DNA from: Conchocele bisecta
Taxonomy: Eukaryota > Mollusca > Bivalvia > Lucinida > Thyasiridae
DNA length: 64,000 nt
NCBI GenBank assembly: GCA_029237695.1
Contig: CM055278.1
Span: 71,353,188-71,417,187 of the forward strand
Reading direction: 5' to 3'
In this document: in pieces, positions 40,727 to 50,114 of the stretch
How positions within the stretch are numbered: the first letter of the stretch is position 1
How the letters are laid out: each line of letters opens with the position of its first letter
Translations under genes and position numbers: made by a program
The notes under the pieces: model-generated
The model's input: only the letters and a program-made list of their open reading frames with translations
Told to the model about the DNA's origin: nothing
Databases searched by the model: none

Positions 40727-41731
40727 ATGCCACGGCTTTCCGAAAACGAGCGAAATCAGGCAATTGGGATGCTTGCGGGTGGGATGGCCGCCAGGGCGGT
40801 CGCGCCTCGGTTTGGTTGCTGTCGGAAGATGATTGATCGTCTTGCAGCCCGGTACCAGCAGACTAGGGCTGTTCACGACCGGCAGCGACCTGGTAGGCCT
40901 CGTGTAACGACGGCTAGAGCCGATAGTTACATTACGTTGACGCACTTACGTCAACGTCGATTGGCAGCCACAGTCACTGCTAGGCGATACGGTGTCTCAG
41001 GGCAGACCATTCGCAACCGGTTACGTCGTAACGCCCAACCAATCCGGGCACGCCGCCCGTACACTGGTCAGATAATGACCCAACGTCACCGTGCTGCCAG
41101 ACTGTTATGGGCGCGACGTCATCTGAACTGGAGAAGGGCTGACTGGAACCGAGTTTTGTTCACCGATGAATCTCGGTTCACAGTTAGTCATGCTGACGGA
41201 AGATTACGGGTATACAGGCGTAAAAATGAAAGATTCACCGATTGTTGCATTGTTGAGAAGAACAGGTTTGGGGGAGGGAGCGTAATGGTCTGGGGTGGGA
41301 TCATGGGAAACCGGAAGACAGATTTGGTTGTTGTACAGGGCAACATCAATGCACAACGTTATGTTGCAGATGTGCTAAATGCACATGCCTTACCATTTAT
41401 CCGTCAGCATGGTCCTGGTGTGACATTGATGCACGACAATGCCCGCCCTCACGTAGCCAGGGTCACCACTCAATACTTACAGCAAAACAACGTCGACGTC
41501 ATGCCATGGCCCGCGGTCTCCCCGGATCTCAATCCCATTGAGCACATATGGGATGAGCTGGGCCGCAAAGCACGAGCTAACCATCAGATTGACAATGTTC
41601 GCGATCTTACACGGGCGTTACAACGGGAATGGAGGAATTTGCCCAACGCACTGGTATTGCGTTACGTCACGTCGATGCGGCGTAGGATCATTGCATGCAT
41701 TCATGCAAATGGTGGCCACACTCGGTACTAA
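40727..41731 (+). CDS. Tc1-family DD34E transposase
   Basis: Intact 334-residue frame from ATG to TAA, close to the 340-345 residues usual for Tc1 transposases. Such enzymes bind the element ends and catalyse cut-and-paste transposition into TA, acting in the nucleus. The N-terminal paired-like DNA-binding half has two helix-turn-helix regions (about 4-45 and 67-105; VSGQTIRNRLRRN in the second) separated by a GRPR motif (56-59). The catalytic triad is D147 (LFTDESRF), D237 (MHDNARPH) and E272 (DLNPIEHIWD), with 34 residues between the last two; the glycine-rich GGGSVMVWGG lies at 182-191. The DNA is clearly GC-richer than its surroundings, in keeping with horizontal or recent arrival. No frameshift or premature stop is seen; activity is inferred, not shown. 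Confidence 0.95.
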   Translation: MPRLSENERNQAIGMLAGGMAARAVAPRFGCCRKMIDRLAARYQQTRAVHDRQRPGRPRVTTARADSYITLTHLRQRRLAATVTARRYGVSGQTIRNRLRRNAQPIRARRPYTGQIMTQRHRAARLLWARRHLNWRRADWNRVLFTDESRFTVSHADGRLRVYRRKNERFTDCCIVEKNRFGGGSVMVWGGIMGNRKTDLVVVQGNINAQRYVADVLNAHALPFIRQHGPGVTLMHDNARPHVARVTTQYLQQNNVDVMPWPAVSPDLNPIEHIWDELGRKARANHQIDNVRDLTRALQREWRNLPNALVLRYVTSMRRRIIACIHANGGHTRY

Positions 41732-41979
41732 CGAGATTTACTGAATTTGCCACATTACTTATTGAAATTCCATCTCTAAACATTAAGTAACACATTTCTG
41801 AGTTTTTGTGATTTTTGATTTTGACCCCTACCGCCCTTGGCCGGTTATCTCTCGAATATTTAACAAGATATCCAAATGCAATTTATTTGCTTTGATACAG
41901 AAATGAATGAACTTGTTTTTCCATTTTGATTTTTAAAAGTAACCCTTTTGGTTTTTGATGAATCTTTCCTTAAACATGG

Positions 41980-42003
41980 AGGGACGTTTCTAGTTTTGCT
42001 CAG
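41980..42003 (-). repeat. Tc1 right terminal inverted repeat
   Basis: AGGGACGTTTCTAGTTTTGC followed by TCAG, inverse of the left end with two mismatches, then TA. Confidence 0.85.
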
Positions 42004-42439
42004 TATATATAGAAATTGAGATATTTTCTGTAAATGATGTCGAAAGATGACGAAAATTTCACAGCAAATGCGGTAATAAATTCCGCATGTGCTATGAAAA
42101 TTTCGTCAACTATCGTCGTAATTTAGCAAAAATATCTTAAAGTTTGTAAATATTGTTCACGAGATATCGCACATGTTTCTTGGGTACAAAATCTCGTGGA
42201 TGTATAAGGGTTACATACAGGCCGCTATGATATTGCCCGAGACTTGTTTAAAGCTGGTATAGAAACAAAAGAAGTCAATCCAACATCATTTTCTCAAGAC
42301 TCGGATACTTCCATATATGCTATTGTATCGATTCTTGGTTGAGATTCGGCTTAGAATGAGAGAGCCAGTTATTTGTGGGCCCTGTCATCTCTATATTACG
42401 GGCACATGTGGAATAACCGATCGCCACGTGAGTTATGAT

Positions 42440-43704
42440 CCTACTAGCGTAGCTGGGGGATTATATAGTATATAACCCAACTCGCGTAACTGGGGGCTTG
42501 CATAGTATATAACCCAACTACCGTAGCTAGGGGCTGAAACTAGCGCAGCTGGGGGATTATATAGTATATAACCCAACTAGCGTAGCTGGGGCTTGTATAG
42601 TGTAACTCGCGTAGCTGGGGCTTGTATAGTGTAACTCGCGTAGCTGGGGGCTTGTATAGTGTAACTCGCGTAGCTGGGGGCTTGTATAGTGTAACTAGCG
42701 TAGCTGGGGGCTTGTATAGTGTAACTAGCGTAGCTGGGGGCTTGTATAGTGTAACTAGCGTAGCTGGGGCTTGTATAGTGTAACTAGCGTAGCTGGGGGC
42801 TTGTATAGTGTAACTCGCGTAGCTGGGGGCTTGTATAGTATATAACCCAACTAGCGTAGCTGGGGCTTGTATAGTGTAACTCGCGTAGCTGGGGCTTGTA
42901 TAGTGTAACTCGCGTAGCTGGGGGCTTGTATAGTGTAACTAGCGTAGCTGGGGGCTTGTATAGTGTAACTAGCGTAGCTGGGGCTTGTATAGTGTAACTA
43001 GCGTAGCTGGGGGCTTGTATAGTGTAACTCGCGTAGCTGGGGGCTTGTATAGTATATAACCCAACTCGCGTAGCTGGGGGCTTGTATAGTGTAACTCGCG
43101 TAGCTGGGGCTTGTATAGTGTAACTCGCGTAGCTGGGGGCTTGTATAGTGTAACTCTAGTGTAACTCGCGTAGCTGGGGGCTTGTATAGTGTAACTCGCG
43201 TAGCTGGGGGCTTGTATAGTGTAACTAGCGTAGCTGGGGGCTTGTATAGTGTAACTAGCGTAGCTGGGGGCTTGTATAGTGTAACTAGCGTAGCTGGGGC
43301 TTGTATAGTGTAACTAGCGTAGCTGGGGGCTTCTATAGTGTAACTCGCGTAGCTGGGGGCTTGTATAGTGTAACTAGCGTAGCTGGGGGCTTGTATAGTG
43401 TAACTAGCGTAGCTGGGGCTTGTATAGTGTAACTCGCGTAGCTGGGGGCTTGTATAGTATATAACCCAACTAGCGTAGCTGGGGCTTGTATAGTGTAACT
43501 AGCGTAGCTGGGGGCTTGTATAGTGTAACTCGCGTAGCTGGGGGCTTGTATAGTGTAACTAGCGTAGCTGGGGGCTTGTATAGTGTAACTAGCGTAGCTG
43601 GGGCTTGTATAGTGTAACTCGCGTAGCTGGGGGCTTGTATAGTATATAACCCAACTAGCGTAGCTGGGGGCTTGTATAGTATATAACCCAACTAGCGTAG
43701 CTGT
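42440..43704 (+). repeat. GTAGCTGGGGG minisatellite, about 40 units
   Basis: Units of 29-30 bp built on GCGTAGCTGGGGGCTTGTAT, differing at three places: ACTAGCG or ACTCGCG, four or five G, and a short (GTGTAA) or long (GTATATAACCCAA) linker. Long linkers recur near 42830, 43050, 43460 and 43640 and in the first units, mostly after an ACTCGCG/five-G unit, so there is higher-order order. The minus-strand YTIQAPSYAS peptide repeats arise because five-G units are 30 bp; four-G units break the frame. Confidence 0.95.
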
Positions 43705-43718
43705 GAGTTTATTGTTTT

Positions 43719-43815
43719 TACCACCACTTGCGTTAATCTTGCCCAGACGTTTCTGAACATGCATTCGCAATCTAAGGTCGCAATCAAGCAGTCTTATTGG
43801 CTGAGCCTGAGCTGG
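43719..43815 (+). mobile_element. CCACC MITE, left half
   Basis: TACCACCACTTGCGTTAATC to TTGGCTGAGCCTGAGCTGGC; the palindrome is cut at its centre. Directly follows the minisatellite. Confidence 0.65.
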
Positions 43816-44039
43816 CTACAAGAAACCCTGATAAAAGGATACAGAGAGAAACGGTGATGGGGCGTGGTTTCAGAGATTCAAATATCTTTCAACAAATGTG
43901 TGTACATGTACATGATGCTTCTCCGTGTCATATTGATGAGGTGTTTCAAACGGAAACACACACAACATATTTGCAACGAGTAGACATTATACGCCATCGA
44001 GACGCGTTTAAACGTATCGTGAATGATATAAATGAACTG

Positions 44040-44540
44040 TAAAGGTATGGACAAAATGTTCTTTATAGGAATTAAATAAGTGTATACGTGTGTCACTATT
44101 CCGCCAGTTCTAAACATTACGAGTGCCCGCTAGAGAGATATAATCATTTAGTAATATTTATTTTACTGATAGTGACGCGCGGTAGTATCAGGCTATTTTC
44201 ATATGCAAATGAGGAATTATATTTTTTAACTATTTATACTAATTAAATGCGTCACCTGAACAAATAATATTTTTGACATATTATAAAGTATGATCATTGC
44301 ACATCAAAAAATAAATACAGAGAATAAATAGTAATGCCCGTTAACGTTTTAAGGAAACACAGTTATCGCCCCTGATATCAGTGTGGGAATTTACGTCTGA
44401 TATAAAATGAATAATATTGTCAATGACTACGTGGGGTAATTGTGAATGACGGTTTATTTTGCCCGAAAATGTCCCAGATGATGTCTCTGATATAAAGACA
44501 TGGTATGGCTACTGAGTGGTCATATGACGTACCTTTAATG
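44040..44540 (-). mobile_element. AAAGGTAC element, copy 2
   Basis: Reverse copy of 8408-8856: AATGTTCTTTATAGGAATTA, GACGCGCGGTAGTATCAGGC, TCGCCCCTGATATCAGTGTG and the terminal ACTGAGTGG...GTACCTTTA are all shared. The right portion is longer by about 60 bp (CCAGATGATGTCTCTGATAT). No flanking duplication was found here. Confidence 0.75.
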
Positions 44541-44691
44541 TGGCGCCAAATATTCCTTGCATATATTTTGAGCAAAACCTAACAATAGCACCATTTGCTA
44601 TGGAACCGCCGCCACAGACAGAAAGCTCTTGCGTTACGGCATACTTAATATCTTAAAGACATCGACGTGTGACCATTTAGCATTTACGCCA

Positions 44692-44821
44692 TTACACATC
44701 AAAGGAAAGAAGTAGTGACAGGTGACAGTTAGCGATTCTTTTCTTGAAATTCGACAAGTAGAACGCGGTAATTGACAGCTCAACTGAATGGTGTTCATTG
44801 CCATTGCGCGTGTAATAAACA
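44692..44821 (-). other. Candidate minus-strand exon (weak)
   Basis: On the minus strand TGTTTCTTCCCTCATCAG, a strong acceptor-like tract, ends just above 44821. After one base a frame reads VYYTRNGNEHHSVELSITAF and stops at 44692 after 42 codons; another frame is open for 62 codons. No family is recognised and no donor is compelling. It lies in a 345-bp stretch free of known repeats. Confidence 0.2.
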
Positions 44822-44885
44822 CTGATGAGGGAAGAAACATTAATGTGCATGTGTGGCCTACTGTAGGTGACACACGTAGACTGGG

Positions 44886-44945
44886 ACCCGTTCACCCGTT
44901 ACGAGCCGGCTCATCTGGATCCACAGCATTTCCAAATGCTAAATT
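44886..44945. repeat. GAGCCGGCTC hairpin, half copy
   Basis: GTTACGAGCCGGCTCATCTG then GATCCACAGCATTT: one arm and flank of the hairpin seen at 9166 and 34290. Confidence 0.55.
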
Positions 44946-45164
44946 TATGATCAGTATATATAGGGTTGAAAGGGCTAAAAACACTGGATCGTTTTGATGG
45001 CAATACTTGGACACATATTTACTTCATGATTGTCAATTTAATAACGTGTCTAATTCCTGAGGCCGATTTATAAATGTATTAGTGTCGCGGAAATGTGCCA
45101 TCGCTACTTGCATATCCATCGACTCTGATCAACCTGCACATCATGAACACTAACACGACCATAC

Positions 45165-45288
45165 ATACTATGATGAAATGGCGAACAGTGCTACAGATCC
45201 TGATCAGAATGTGCGGATGCACATGCTGATCGGGATCTACACTGGTCGCAAAACCCATAAGCCCCTTGTCTCCAATCACAACCACATA
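45165..45288 (-). mobile_element. GGCTG repeat, right half
   Basis: GAAATGGCGAACAGTGCTAC to CTTGTCTCCAATCACAACCA. The orientation of the inner part matches 13864. Confidence 0.7.
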
Positions 45289-45489
45289 GCATGTATGCAG
45301 CTTCATAGGCGGGGGGTGGAGAGGCGTCTTGAGGGCCGAAATGGCCCGGCGTTGCTAGGGGGCGTGAAACGCAATTTCCTACATTCTCAGCAAGGTTGAG
45401 GATGAAAATACAATGTATGTGCTTTATAACATGTATTATAGCATACGGCTAATTCACTCCACAAGTTGCATAATTATTGAGGGGGTCTT

Positions 45490-45650
45490 GGGCCCGTTTC
45501 AGTAAACTTCGTACGACTAAAATGTTCGTAAGTGCAAAATTATGATAGTCTGTAAATTTCACAGTAACATATTTTCTTGTAATTTCCAGACGATCCTAAA
45601 TTTGCACTGACGAACATTTTATTCGTACGAAGTTTAGTGAAACGGCCCCC
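45490..45650. mobile_element. GGGCCC MITE lacking the core palindrome
   Basis: GGGCCCGTTTCAGTAAACTT to CGAAGTTTAGTGAAACGGCC, but only 161 bp: TTTTCTTGTA runs straight into ATTTCCAGACGATCC, without the 70-bp GGATTTACATTTATTGAGC palindrome. It may be the unoccupied form of the family. Confidence 0.8.
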
Positions 45651-45688
45651 AGGTCTCCCTAACAAAATTATTGGGAATTATTGGGAGA

Positions 45689-45719
<31 letters not shown>

Positions 45720-45727
45720 ACACACAC
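45689..45727. repeat. C run and AC microsatellite
   Basis: About 17 C followed by about 11 CA dinucleotides. Confidence 0.95.
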
Positions 45728-46003
45728 TTCCGTCGTCCCCGAGCTTCTTTACTACCACACTGTACGAGTGCACATAATAGAGCATTGTATAATTCTCCGG
45801 TCAAAAATACAATAGGCCGGGTTTTGTCAAATCACGGTGTGAAATATTAGAAATGAATATTTAATGACTATGTCCAGGGGAGATTATCTACTTATTATAA
45901 CGGTTACAGATTCTACGGATACAGATTCTAATTGATTTGTGACTTTCAGACAATGAATATGGACGATATGACAAAACTGGGTCAACGGCTGACGAAATGT
46001 ACC

Positions 46004-46081
46004 TTACGGCGCTTGCGACCAGCGTAGCCCCAGATCAGACCGCGCATTCGCGCAGTCTGATCTGGGTATACACTGTTCCAG
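46004..46081 (+). mobile_element. GGCTG repeat, middle fragment
   Basis: GCGACCAGCGTAGCCCCAGA to CAGTCTGATCTGGGTATACA; CpG-richer than other copies. Confidence 0.55.
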
Positions 46082-46952
46082 TGTGTTATCTACAACTTTT
46101 AACTAGTGAGTCAAAATTACCATTATCATTCTATGGAAAAATTATAATATTTCAGAATTTTAGTGAGTCAAATCCGAAAAAATGTGGGTATTTGACTCGT
46201 GATGCGGAGGTAGATATAATACTGCTGTTCAGCATTAAATAATGATTGACTGATTCGGATTTTACGTCCATTCAACAGCAATGCCTATACAGACTATACC
46301 AAACTGCAAATGTCACTGTATAGGGACTAAGGAGTACCTTTGTGAAGGGTGATAACTCGTGATTTCGAGTTTGAAAATAAGCGTGTGTGTTTGAGAACGC
46401 TACGTGAAAAGGCAAAGTTCGGTAGTTCATAGACGTGAGAAAAGTTTGAGTTTGTAACAGGCGAAAAGTCGAAATCGCGATTGGGGCAATCATTTGTTGT
46501 AGAATGCGAAATAGAATTAGCTATGTTATGCGAAAATAAAATAGTCACTGGCACGTGATTTACTACGTCAGACCCAGTCAACTCACGCACATATACTTTA
46601 AAGCTAAGCTATCGACCCTGAACTACTTCAACGTTGGAGTCATTCATGTACTCGTTTCTTACATTCTTACAACGCGGTTGATGACAATCCAATATACGTT
46701 TTTGAATTCATATAAATAATAACTAGTTTGTATTTAGCATTCAACATCAATGACCCGCAAAATATGTGCTGCGACCGACATTAGCTGATTTGCATGAAAG
46801 CTATAAGACCTCAAATTTGGATGTTGGTTGTATCATTCTTCGCTAATGCTCGAATGAAAAAGAGACAATGTCTATCTATACCTTTAGGGAAATTTAACAC
46901 GGATACAAAACTACGCACCAGTCAACGCAACAGAGAGCCATTGTACACTTGC
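46082..46952. other. No gene or repeat recognised
   Basis: About 870 bp. TAGTGAGTCAAAT occurs twice near 46105 and 46160. Two overlapping minus-strand frames (46272-46590) lack known motifs. Confidence 0.45.
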
Positions 46953-47066
46953 ATACCACCAATGATTCACTATATCCCCATACCACCAATGATTCACTAT
47001 ATCCCCATACCACCAATGATTCACTATCACTATATCCCCATACCACCAATGATTCACTATATCCCG
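46953..47066 (+). repeat. 28-bp tandem repeat, four copies
   Basis: TACCACCAATGATTCACTAT starts at 46953, 46981, 47009 and 47041; the third unit has an extra CACT, giving a 32-bp interval. The frames repeat IPPMIHY or HWWYGDIVN. Confidence 0.9.
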
Positions 47067-47217
47067 TTCTATGGGTGCACCGTCGCATAGACCATCCATC
47101 TATCTATCATTCACAATAACTAGTGCAGGTAGCAGCCACACATGGGGCTATTACAATGTGTACGCCTGAGCTCCATATACGTTTTGTATCTAAAGAGTTT
47201 TATACCCCCAGATTTCA

Positions 47218-47575
47218 AATTCAATATAGGAATGAATGGCCTTTTTCTGGAATTTATCGGGGTATAAACTTGGAAAAGTCGGAAGGCCTCGTCCAGTATT
47301 CCCGCGACTTTTCCAAGTTTACATCCCCAATAAATTCAACAAAAATGCCATTCATTCCTTATAATTCCAGCATTTGAAATAAATCCATCAAGAAAATGTG
47401 TTTATTTTCCGTTTTCTTAAGAATTATTTTAACTGCGCCTCACGGTTACGGAAAATAGTTCGACGTGGGAGTTTACAGGGATATAAATTTTGGACAGAGA
47501 TTTGCTACGGGCCAATCAAATGTTAGTTGAATTGTGTAAATATTTTTGTGCTGGAATTATTGAGTATTTTACTGT
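47218..47575. mobile_element. GAATGAATGG element, copy 2
   Basis: Hairpin 47228-47361 (AATGAATGGCCTTTTTCTGG and inverse, loop shortened) followed by TTATTTTCCGTTTTCTTAAG and GGGCCAATCAAATGTTAG, the inverse of 2927-3335. Confidence 0.75.
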
Positions 47576-47687
47576 TGCAAATGTATTATTGATCGTCTTC
47601 CTTACAAATTATAAAAAATAAAACACGTGTAAAATTTCACTAATTTGAACTGCAGGAACGCCAGAATCTACATAAACCTGAAACAAC

Positions 47688-47815
47688 TAATGCCAGCTCT
47701 AAATATTTAATGTTAGCTCTAAATAGTTAATGCTAGCTATAGTTAGCTCCAAATCATTTATAGAGCTCTTCAAATGATTTGGATCTAGCTATAACTATTT
47801 AATGCTAGCTCTATT
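47688..47815. repeat. Palindromic TAATGCTAGCTCTAAAT array
   Basis: Short units (ATGTTAGCTCTAAATAGTTA and variants) run in one orientation, then invert around TTTATAGAGCTCTTCAAATG. This is the same design as the TACGG arrays, but no TACGG end was found. Confidence 0.7.
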
Positions 47816-48086
47816 TTTTCTTCCGCCACAGTCGCATTATTAATATTCACAAATTTGATACATATCCGTGATGAGAGTCGGCATTATTTCTTATTAAATG
47901 TATCCTAATGACGAATCGGTTACAGTTATGGAAAACGAAAACACATGTCGCAACAATGCCAGGCTCGTAAACAGATAATTGGGAACATGTGAAGGCTTCC
48001 AATGGGAAAATAACGCCAACATAGCTACGTATTGTTTAGAACAGTGTGTGGAAGGTGTATGACCGCCGCTTAGAGAATCACTAATA

Positions 48087-48329
48087 TGTGTCTGTGACAG
48101 AAATTGGGATTATGGGTTTTGCTACCAGTGTAGATCCAGATCAGACTGTGCATCCGCACAGTCTGATCAGGACCTGCACTGTTCGCCATTCCTTCAATGA
48201 AACAATCGTCACGTCACGTTTCTAACAATGAGTATAGGCTATGGTATCAGGCTACAAGGGGTGATACTTGATCTGGAGCTACACTGGTCACAAATCCCAT
48301 AAGCCCCATTTCTCCAGTCAGAGCCACAT
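48087..48329 (+). mobile_element. GGCTG repeat
   Basis: TGTGTCTGTGACAGAAATTG to CTCCAGTCAGAGCCACA; full length with the CAGTCTGATCAGGACCTGCA middle. Confidence 0.8.
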
Positions 48330-48350
48330 GTTCGAACAGCAATGGCACTG

Positions 48351-48533
48351 TACAGTCAAACCTGTGAATAAAGGCCAACCATGGGAAGAGATACATCTGG
48401 CCTTTGTTCACAGGTGGTCTTTATTCACAGGGGCCATTTATGCGGCATTGAGTAATGGGGAAAGTATAAACATGTCTGCTATAGACAGGGAATTGCTATT
48501 CCGAAGAGTTATTTAACGCAGGTTCGACTGTAT
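48351..48533. mobile_element. CAGTC pogo-like MITE
   Basis: TACAGTCAAACCTGTGAATA to CGCAGGTTCGACTGTA, 183 bp, flanked by TA. Internal GGCCTTTGTTCACAGGTGGT matches 9242-9420. Confidence 0.8.
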
Positions 48534-48911
48534 ATAAATAGTTATATATGGAAAATGCATGAGTTCCGCAGCGTCCAATATCGTTGCGTTGCGGAACGAG
48601 TGGAATATATCCACATACAAATTAAATAACATTTTTATTATATACGTACATTTATACTCACAATTTATATGCGTCTCGAAAACTATACCACATATAAATA
48701 AAATAAACAAATCAGCGATTATTTACAAAGAACTACTTAATCCACCTAAGCCCGTAACACCCGGATGTTAGCCCGGACGGACGATATAATTAAACGTAGC
48801 TTACCTTGAGCCATTTCCTCTCTATACTTCCTCTCCACAAACTGAAAATAGACAAAGGACAACAGGTATTAAGTGACTTGCAATTCTAAATAATAGCAGT
48901 TTTTAAAATAA
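48534..48911. other. Repeat-free stretch around the exon candidate
   Basis: About 380 bp without known repeats except GTCCAATATCGTTGCG/GCGGAAC symmetry at 48560-48598. GGACGGACG at 48776 is too short to call an ACGG tail. It contains the best splice-bounded segment of the window. Confidence 0.4.
48805..48841 (-). other. Candidate 37-nt internal exon
   Basis: On the minus strand TCCTTTGTCTATTTTCAG, a textbook pyrimidine tract with AG, is followed by 37 nt and then GTAAGC after CAAG, a near-consensus donor. The first frame reads FVERKYREEMAQ plus one base, strongly helical and charged; a second frame is also open and the third has a stop. I do not recognise the protein. If real, the surrounding repeats lie in the introns of a minus-strand host gene. 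Both signals could meet by chance at this scale. Confidence 0.33.
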
Positions 48912-48974
48912 CGTGGATAAATGGGGACTATCGGTTTTTGCGACCAGTGTAGATCCAGATCAGCCAGTGCATCC

Positions 48975-49067
48975 ACAGGCATTCGACATGTTTCGGCTTT
49001 TCATCGGTATGACCCTATATATATAGAGTTATACCGATGAAACCCGAAAAACGCCGAATGCCTGTGT
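48975..49067. mobile_element. 93-bp hairpin with exact 8-bp target duplication
   Basis: ACAGGCATTCGACATGTTTC, CGGCTTTTCATCGGTAT and their inverse form the hairpin around CTATATATATAG. GTGCATCC stands at 48967-48974 and again at 49068-49075, while uninterrupted GGCTG copies have it once. An 8-bp duplication and CAGG-type ends suit the hAT superfamily (inference). Confidence 0.85.
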
Positions 49068-49218
49068 GTGCATCCGCACAGTCTGATCAGGACCTGCACT
49101 GTTCGCCATTCAATGAAACATCCGTCATGCTTCTATCAATCAATATAGAACGTTATCAGGCCATATGAGTATGTTATTTGATCCAGAGCTACACTGGTCA
49201 CAAATCCCATATGCCCCA

Positions 49219-49453
49219 GGGGGCCGTTTCACTAAACTTCGTACGACTAAAATGTTCGTAAGAGCAAAATTATGATAGTCTGTAAATTTCACATTAACAA
49301 TGTTTTCTTGTAAATAATTATTGGATTTACATTCATTGAGCATAGGCTGCATATGCAGCCTATGCTCAATAAATGTAAATCCATAAATTGAAATTTACAG
49401 ACGATCTTAAATTTGCACTTTTAGTCGTAGGAAGTTTCGTGAAACGGGCCCCA
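49219..49453. mobile_element. GGGCCC palindromic MITE nested in GGCTG
   Basis: GGGGGCCGTTTCACTAAACT to GTTTCGTGAAACGGGCCCCA with the perfect GCATATGC core. It interrupts ATGCCCCA...TTCTCCAGT of the GGCTG repeat. The right internal arm has lost about ten bases (GCACTTTTAGTCG). Confidence 0.85.
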
Positions 49454-49635
49454 GTTCTCCAGTAACATCCACATATGAAGAATTGTAGTAATCTACCTAT
49501 CCAGAGAGAGAACGGGGTGGTTGGCAATTGACTGTTGGACAGTCCGAGCTTTTCCCTGTTATCGACAGCCGCCGCCCCGTCACACGCCCTCCCATCTACT
49601 CGAGGAGGTAAAGACAAAAGGATTGCTATTACCTG

Positions 49636-50007
49636 CAGGGCTCCAGATAAGGAATTAGTGATCATTTCTGAAGCATTTGGGTATTTCAAAATTTTAATTG
49701 GGTAAAATAAAATCGCACTACTGTTTACACATCAACAGACAGCAATTATTTTTCATTCGAAATGAAAACATGCCTTAGCATTTCATTAGCATTGTCTCCT
49801 TGGAGTCAATTCTAATGAAATACCAAGATGTGTTTTCATGGAAAATAAGAAAATCATGCTATAATTGTGGTCTGTTTATTGTTGTTTGCAGCATGATAAA
49901 GGTACAACAAAACATTTATTGTTTTTTGATACTCGCTACTTCTGATTTCAATTGGGTTTTTGTCATTTTAATTGGGTATTTAAGCAAATACGCAGCTTAT
50001 CTGGAGC
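49636..50007 (-). mobile_element. CTCCAG (hAT-like) element
   Basis: Reverse orientation: CAGGGCTCCAGATAAGGAAT to ACGCAGCTTATCTGGAGC, with the centre GCATTGTCTCCTTGGAG. Same subfamily as 5064. Confidence 0.75.
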
Positions 50008-50114
50008 ATGACCGTTTTGTTTTCCCAATTATTCAATTACAACTTAGATATGAACGTGCGAACAAAAGCCACTGTAGAACCCAATTTTGTCCATCTACCA
50101 CTATTGTTCACGTG

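Larger units (their letters stand above)
40429..42003 (+). mobile_element. Complete Tc1-type transposon
   Basis: A 1575-bp element with terminal inverted repeats of about 24 bp (CTCAACAAAACTAGAAACGT at the left, CTGAGCAAAACTAGAAACGT read inward at the right; two mismatches) and TA on both sides (40427-40428, 42004-42005), the Tc1/mariner target duplication. It has one intron-less transposase gene, 275 bp of 5' and 270 bp of 3' non-coding sequence. Intact ends and frame suggest recent arrival. No MITE with these ends was seen in the window. Confidence 0.9.
40398..42200. mobile_element. GAGACA MITE split by the Tc1 element
   Basis: The right part (42004-42200) has GAGATATTTTCTGTAAATGA, the ATTCCGCATGTGCTATGAAA core and GGGTACAAAATCTCGTGG. 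A short left part (ATGTGCGATTTTACATAAAT, about 40401-40428) fits the family's left arm. The Tc1 element sits between them at a TA. The left terminus is missing or too diverged to find. Confidence 0.6.
48912..49476 (+). mobile_element. GGCTG repeat carrying two insertions
   Basis: ATGGGGACTATCGGTTTTTG, CAGTCTGATCAGGACCTGCA and GTTCTCCAGTAACATCCACA are family sequence in order. They are split by a 93-bp hairpin (48975-49067) and a GGGCCC MITE (49219-49453). The host copy is therefore the oldest of the three. Confidence 0.85.

Noticed and set aside
41538..41744. Second frame overlapping the transposase 3' end
   Set aside because: It lies within the transposase in another frame and has no independent support.
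42440..43704. A CRISPR-like array
   Set aside because: Units are contiguous with no unique spacers, and the context is eukaryotic.
43333..43770. A 145-codon minus-strand frame with YTIQAPSYAS repeats
   Set aside because: It is the translation of a 30-bp minisatellite; four-G units break the frame, and it has no start context or non-repeat domain.
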